This document shows, in pieces, positions 15,903-20,272 of a stretch of 20,272 nt of DNA. Numbering within the stretch: the stretch's first letter is position 1; every line of letters starts with the position of its first letter. Source of the stretch: Bacteroidales bacterium (lineage in GTDB: Bacteria > Bacteroidota > Bacteroidia > Bacteroidales > UBA3824); assembly GCA_017645985.1 (NCBI GenBank), contig JAGCNK010000081.1:1-20272 (forward strand). The letters run 5' to 3'. The position numbers were made by a program, and so were the translations under genes. The notes beneath the pieces are model-generated. The model was given only the letters and a program-made list of their open reading frames with translations. It ran no database searches and was not told the origin of the DNA.

Positions 15903-17798
15903 ATGTCGAACATCAAGAAATTCCTTCCGCTGTACACCACAAGTGTGTTCGGCGTTATCAACGACAATGCCCTTAAATTCCTCGCCGCATTCGTCACTAT
16001 GAAATGGGTGAGCGCAGAACACGGGTCCACCATTGTGAATATCACAGCCGCCGCGCTGGTGCTGCCATACGTGCTTTTCTCGCCGCTGGCAGGCAAACTT
16101 CCCAAATATTTTTCCAAAATCAGAATCATACGCACAGCCAAGCTCGCCGAGTTTGGCATTATGGCGGTGGCTCTTTTGGGCATTTATCTGCAAAACGTGT
16201 ACATCACAGTGGCTTCGGTGCTGCTTATGGGATTGCAGAGCGCGTTGTTCTCGCCGTCGAAATACGGACTCATCAAAGACATCGGAGGCGTAAAAGGAAT
16301 CTCCGAAGGTATGGGCGGAATGGAGGCTTTCTCGTTTGTGGGAATGCTGCTTGGTGCAGTAATAGGCTCGTTTATAAGCGAATACGACAGTCTTTTGATA
16401 TATTTCGGCGTGCTTTTAGGTTTTGCGGCTCTCGGCTATCTGTCGAGCCTCACTATCAAAGCCGACGAACAGAAATTAGTGGAAGACTCGTCGGCTAATC
16501 CGATAAAGTTTATCATCGAGGCATCCAAAATCACACGCAAATACAAACGTCTGCCCCGTGTAATCCACATTCTCTGCCTGTTCTGGTGGCTGTCGGCATC
16601 GTTGCAGACAATACTTATGACCTACTGCCCCGAGCATTTCGGAATGAGCAATTTTCACACCGGATGCGTGCTTGCCATTATGGCTATAGGCGTGTCGGCA
16701 GGATGCGTTATCTGCGGCAAATTAGACAAGACCCGCTTTATGCTCGGTCGCATATATATGTTCGGCATTGTGCTGGCTATCCTGCTGTTCGCAATATACA
16801 AGTTTGAGATGAACCAGACAGTGTTCACCATTCTGCTTACGGCTGTGGCATTTCTTGGCGGTATGTTTAAGATTCCGCTCGACGCCGAAATTCAGAAACG
16901 TGTTGACACCAAGGAGCTTAACATCGTCTTGGCATATTTCAACCTTCTCTCGTTTGTTTACATCTTCATAGCTTGTGGCACAAACATATTGGTAATCAAA
17001 TTCTTAGGCGTTGATTATGTGTTCCTTGTAATGGCAGTTATATTCGGTCTTGCGTCGTTTATTTTCACCTTTGTATACAAATCGGTGATTATCGACTTCA
17101 CAGTGCGCAAGATGAAGCTGCACTACAATATCAAGTTCGAAGGCGACGAATGTCTCAACATCAAGGAGGACGAAAACATCCTTCTCCTGCCCACGCACCG
17201 CGCGGTTATAGACCCGCTGCTGCTGCTCGGCACATTGGGACACATCAATATCCGTCCTCTCGTTGACGAAAGATTTTTCAAGATTCCGTTTATCAAGGGA
17301 GTGCTCAAACAGTTCGACGCTGTTTCAGTGCCCGACCTCCGCAAAAGCCGCAAAGGTGTGGCTCAGGCTCTGCAGTTAGACTCAATTGTTACCGAACAGC
17401 TTCAGCAGGGCGGCAACATACTTTTCTATCCCTCGGGACACGTTACCACCGACGGCAAGGAGACCATAGGCGCACGCCGTCTGGCTCACGACATTTGCTG
17501 CAAGCTGCCCGAAAACACCCACGTGATAGGTTTGAGAATACACGGTCTGTGGGGTAGCCAGTGGAGCCGCTATCAGAAACCCGCCACTCCCAACATCGTA
17601 AAACTGCTTGTCAAGAGTTTCTTCCTGATATACTCCGGCGCTATTTGGTTTATGAAAAAACGCGACGTAAGGTTCGAGTTTTTCGACATCACCGACCAAG
17701 TAAAAGAGTGGAAAGCACTTCCAAAGATGGAGTTCAACCGCAAGATGGAAGAGTTTTACAACGTCAATCCCGACGGCGAACCTCCGCTGGTACTTTAA
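15903..17798 (+). CDS. LplT-like MFS transporter fused to a PlsC acyltransferase domain
   Basis: This 631-residue protein joins two activities. Residues 1 to about 395 form a multi-pass major facilitator of the lysophospholipid transporter type, with FLPLYTTSVFGVINDNALKF (7-26) and SALFSPSKYGLIKDI (113-127) as diagnostic stretches. Residues about 410-620 form a PlsC-like domain with catalytic HRAVID (H432, D437) and motif III FYPSGHVTTDGKE (508-520). The usual FPEG glutamate is a serine here (S511). In Aas/LplT systems such proteins flip lysophosphatidylethanolamine inward and re-acylate it. The acyl-ACP synthetase domain of a full Aas is absent, so acyl donor supply must come from elsewhere. 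It starts 12 bp after the lipoprotein gene, third in the secA operon, and ends at a hairpin. Transporter and acyltransferase calls are solid; substrate is inferred. Confidence 0.92.
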   Translation: MSNIKKFLPLYTTSVFGVINDNALKFLAAFVTMKWVSAEHGSTIVNITAAALVLPYVLFSPLAGKLPKYFSKIRIIRTAKLAEFGIMAVALLGIYLQNVYITVASVLLMGLQSALFSPSKYGLIKDIGGVKGISEGMGGMEAFSFVGMLLGAVIGSFISEYDSLLIYFGVLLGFAALGYLSSLTIKADEQKLVEDSSANPIKFIIEASKITRKYKRLPRVIHILCLFWWLSASLQTILMTYCPEHFGMSNFHTGCVLAIMAIGVSAGCVICGKLDKTRFMLGRIYMFGIVLAILLFAIYKFEMNQTVFTILLTAVAFLGGMFKIPLDAEIQKRVDTKELNIVLAYFNLLSFVYIFIACGTNILVIKFLGVDYVFLVMAVIFGLASFIFTFVYKSVIIDFTVRKMKLHYNIKFEGDECLNIKEDENILLLPTHRAVIDPLLLLGTLGHINIRPLVDERFFKIPFIKGVLKQFDAVSVPDLRKSRKGVAQALQLDSIVTEQLQQGGNILFYPSGHVTTDGKETIGARRLAHDICCKLPENTHVIGLRIHGLWGSQWSRYQKPATPNIVKLLVKSFFLIYSGAIWFMKKRDVRFEFFDITDQVKEWKALPKMEFNRKMEEFYNVNPDGEPPLVL

Positions 17799-17828
17799 TC
17801 GTTAACACATTGCTAAGTTTATGCGTTG

Positions 17829-17873
17829 GTGCTTTCGACTGTGGTCTCGTTATGCTTCCACAGTTGAGAGCAC
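17829..17873 (+). terminator. Hairpin at the convergent junction, likely terminator
   Basis: GTGCTTTCGACTGTGG (17829-17844) pairs with CCACAGTTGAGAGCAC (17858-17873) over 16 positions with a 13-base loop. The two non-Watson-Crick positions (17834/17868 and 17837/17865) become G-U pairs in plus-strand RNA but A-C mismatches in minus-strand RNA, so the stem is complete only for the secA operon transcript. A short TTTC follows. The TAA of the convergent sensor gene (17850-17852) lies in the loop, so the element also covers the end of that gene. Confidence 0.6.
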
Positions 17874-20165
17874 TTTCACATCGCTGATTATGCACACCAC
17901 CTTGTAGATTTTGCCGTAATAGTTAGACACTGGATTGTAAGATTCCACAAGCGTGTAGTGCGTGTCGTTGATCTTGACCTCTTTCTTAACAGTCTTCTGA
18001 CGTCCGAGACGCAGCTGCAACCAGAACTCGTCGGTGCCGGTGCGTTCGTTTTCGTGAACGGTGATATATGGATCGTCGCCACCCTCCACAAATACCGATT
18101 TGGGACGTTGAAGAAGTTCCAAAGCCTTGGTGTTCACATCTATCAACTTGCCGTCGGGCGTGTAGGTGATGATGTAAACAAGCTGGTTGATAGATTCCGC
18201 AGTCTGCTCGTACTCCTCGTTGCGCTGGGTCATAGCCTCCTGCGAAGCCTTCATTGCCTCCATATTCTGACGCATCTCCTCCTCTTGCGAAGCAAGCTCC
18301 TCCGACTGTATCTTCAACTCCTTGAGCAGCTTGTTGGTGCGCACGTTGATTTTCACAGTAGCGATGGTAGATGCGATCGAGTGACCAACCTCCTCCACAA
18401 ACTGCTGCTTGTAAGGCTCTATCTCGTTAAACGAGGCAATCTCTGCCACGGCGTAGATGTCGTTGTTGAACTTGAAGGGAACAATCAACAGGCAGTTTGG
18501 ACTCTTTTCGCCGAGACCCGAAGTGATGTTGATATACTCCTCGGGAAGATTGTTGATATAGATGCTCTCAGCCTCGAGAATGCATCGACCTACAAGCCCC
18601 ACACCCGGTTTCACTTTCTTTTTCAACATCTTGCGGATGTTGTAAGCGTATCCGGCTGTGAGTTCGAAATATACGTTGTCTTTGTCGTCGTCGTTGATAA
18701 CGAACAGACCGCCCTGGTTGGCGCCCACGTACTTAACAAGGTTGGAGATAATGTTGAACGAGAAGTCCTCCATATCGTTGTTGTACTGGCGGAGAATGTC
18801 GCCGAACTTGGCGCTACCGATTGTAATCCAGTTTTGCTTAGAGTCCATATCCTTACGCTTGGCGTCCTCCTCAGATGCAGCGTTCAAACTGTCGCGCATA
18901 CCGAGCAGCGAAAGACCTAACTCGTCGGTTTCACTCATAGGCACAAACGGTGCTTTGAGATTGCCCTTACCGATTTCCTCGGCGAATGTAACCGCACGGC
19001 CTAGACCAGTTTTAAGAGCGTTGAGCGACGACGCAATGTTGCTCAGCTCGCTCAGTTTCGACGCCTCGATGTCTGGTATGGCATTAAAGTTACCTACCGA
19101 AAGCTTACGAAGAATAGAGCTCGTCTTGGTAAGGAACGAAACCACGCCCGAAGTAAGCACATAGACCACAGAGCCGATAGCAATAAGTCCCACAAGAATG
19201 ATGACAAACACCACCACCATCTGCGAAGTCTGCATAGATTCGGCTATGCTCTGCGGCATTGCCGACACCAAAGTCCACTTGCGGTCAAACACATCGTTGT
19301 CGACACCAACGGCGCAGAGGGTGATATTCCGTCCGGTAGAATCGGTAACAGGATACATACAGAAACCCGACGAATCCACCTCGGAACGAATCTCGTACGA
19401 CGAGCGGTAAATCATCTTCACAATTTCGGTCTGGTCGTCGTATGCGTTGAGCGAAGTGCCCGCAATCTGTCCCATATCGGTGAGCAGCACCGAGGCGTAG
19501 CTTTCGTAACGAATCGAACGCTTAACCAGGTTGTGAAAATTCTCCACATCGATATCTGCCGACACAAAAGCGCAGAAATTGTCTTCGGCGTCGCAGATAG
19601 GAATATATACTGTGGATTTGTAAATCGGTGATATAGTGGTATTTTCAGGATTGTCGTTGGCAATCTGGGTGATCATCTCCTTCATATTCACCTTCACCTT
19701 GTAATATGCGCTCGAAAAATCGTCGCCCTCCATATCAGCCTGGGTAACAGTGTGACGGATACCACCGTCGCCACGCTCAAAAGTGTAGATACGGCGGCCG
19801 AACGACTTCTGCCATTCGGGTTGGAGATAGTGCAACTCCCACGAAATCTTCACGTTGTTAAAAACGGTGTTCTTTTCGAGAAACGAATTCAAAGCACTGC
19901 GGTATACAGCCACACGGTGCTGTTCGTCCACCACGTTGGTGCCCGACACCGAGGCTGCGAGGGTGCGCAACGCGCTGATATCGGATTCTATCGACGCCTG
20001 AATCTTCAGCGCCGAATTGCTTACCGACTCTTGCAAGGTGCGCTCCAACGAGCGTTCCACTTGATGCGACGTACCCAAAGATAGGTAAATCACCGCCGCC
20101 AGAAATACCATTAATGCTGTAAACAGTATGTACAGCACGAGTTTCGATTGTATTTTGAGTTTCAT
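17850..20165 (-). CDS. Orphan membrane sensor: Cache-like domain, HAMP, GAF, coiled coil and PAS, no output domain
   Basis: ATG at 20165 gives 771 residues; an upstream in-frame TTG at 20183 would add six residues ahead of the basic MKLKIQSK start and is less likely. Order: membrane segment (about 9-30), extracytoplasmic dCache-like sensor (about 35-310), second membrane segment (about 316-338), HAMP (about 339-391), a second HAMP-like stretch (392-432), GAF domain (about 465-605), coiled coil (about 610-655) and PAS domain (about 655-765). The chain ends right after the PAS fold. I see no histidine-kinase H-box or ATP-binding motifs, GGDEF, methyl-accepting or PP2C region. The stop is a clean TAA in the loop of the convergent hairpin and no frameshifted continuation is apparent, so the protein looks complete. 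It probably passes its signal by protein contact. Ligand and partner unknown. Confidence 0.9.
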   Translation of the reverse strand: MKLKIQSKLVLYILFTALMVFLAAVIYLSLGTSHQVERSLERTLQESVSNSALKIQASIESDISALRTLAASVSGTNVVDEQHRVAVYRSALNSFLEKNTVFNNVKISWELHYLQPEWQKSFGRRIYTFERGDGGIRHTVTQADMEGDDFSSAYYKVKVNMKEMITQIANDNPENTTISPIYKSTVYIPICDAEDNFCAFVSADIDVENFHNLVKRSIRYESYASVLLTDMGQIAGTSLNAYDDQTEIVKMIYRSSYEIRSEVDSSGFCMYPVTDSTGRNITLCAVGVDNDVFDRKWTLVSAMPQSIAESMQTSQMVVVFVIILVGLIAIGSVVYVLTSGVVSFLTKTSSILRKLSVGNFNAIPDIEASKLSELSNIASSLNALKTGLGRAVTFAEEIGKGNLKAPFVPMSETDELGLSLLGMRDSLNAASEEDAKRKDMDSKQNWITIGSAKFGDILRQYNNDMEDFSFNIISNLVKYVGANQGGLFVINDDDKDNVYFELTAGYAYNIRKMLKKKVKPGVGLVGRCILEAESIYINNLPEEYINITSGLGEKSPNCLLIVPFKFNNDIYAVAEIASFNEIEPYKQQFVEEVGHSIASTIATVKINVRTNKLLKELKIQSEELASQEEEMRQNMEAMKASQEAMTQRNEEYEQTAESINQLVYIITYTPDGKLIDVNTKALELLQRPKSVFVEGGDDPYITVHENERTGTDEFWLQLRLGRQKTVKKEVKINDTHYTLVESYNPVSNYYGKIYKVVCIISDVKVLSTVEA

Positions 20166-20203
20166 CGTATTGCTAATTGACAATCTGTGTTAAAAAAACA
20201 GCC

Positions 20204-20234
20204 TAAAATTACAAAAAAAAATTTGATTTACAAT
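20204..20234 (-). promoter_or_regulatory. Weak promoter candidate for the orphan sensor gene
   Basis: On the reverse strand TAATTTTA (20204-20211) differs from TAnnTTTG at one position, and ATTG (20231-20234) stands at a 19-bp spacing where TTTG is expected. The leader to ATG at 20165 would be about 30 nt. Both elements are imperfect and the flanks are A/T runs. Confidence 0.25.
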
Positions 20235-20272
20235 TTTTTTTAACAAAAGGTTTGCCATACTGCAAAAAAAAA

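Noticed and set aside
17958..18920. Plus-strand open frame of 320 codons opposite the orphan sensor
   Set aside because: Leu/Val-rich antisense shadow of the coiled-coil and GAF region, with no start context or known motif.

Overview
The window looks like a chromosomal segment of a member of the Bacteroidales or a close Bacteroidetes relative. Support comes from the very long SecA with a C-terminal zinc motif, the Wza-like lipoprotein paired with a Wzc-type tyrosine kinase, the GAF/PAS and SpoIIE-type sensor proteins, several promoter candidates of the Bacteroidetes type (-33 TTTG / -7 TAnnTTTG), A-rich start regions without clear Shine-Dalgarno sites, and strongly AT-rich intergenic DNA around moderately GC-rich genes. 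I cannot resolve the genus. I saw no tRNA, rRNA, CRISPR array, insertion sequence or prophage gene; this is mostly core genome.

Layout. Positions 1-11787 are entirely minus-strand. Reading with transcription (right to left): a membrane sensor with a SpoIIE-type phosphatase (9757-11787); an envelope operon of an acyltransferase, a polysaccharide export lipoprotein and a Wzc-like co-polymerase/tyrosine kinase (5371-9691); a tight cluster divIC/ftsB-like - xseA - YfcE-like phosphodiesterase (3196-5304), with a 1-bp gap and then an ATGA overlap; a 391-bp AT-rich gap (2805-3195) with a perfect 15-bp direct repeat and DnaA-box-like words, a candidate origin or dnaA control region; dnaA (1335-2804); a secreted protein with a calcium-loop-like motif (563-1255); and folC, cut by the window edge (1-549). 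A divergent promoter region (11788-12000) separates this block from the plus-strand operon secA - GyrI-like lipoprotein - MFS/PlsC fusion (12001-17798). That operon converges on a minus-strand orphan sensor with Cache-like, HAMP, GAF and PAS domains but no output domain (17850-20165); a 16-bp-stem hairpin lies across the convergent junction.

How the genes fit together. The envelope theme is strong: SecA exports proteins, the MFS/PlsC fusion probably moves and re-acylates lysophospholipids, the separate acyltransferase works on lipids, and Wza/Wzc export a surface polysaccharide whose synthesis genes lie elsewhere. DivIC and DnaA tie the region to division and replication. The least explained parts are the GyrI-like lipoprotein between secA and the lipid gene, which by eye resembles the domain of eukaryotic TEX264; the two large sensor proteins without obvious partners; xseA without xseB beside it; and the repeat-bearing gap upstream of dnaA. 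I do not see a clear new defence or mobile system.
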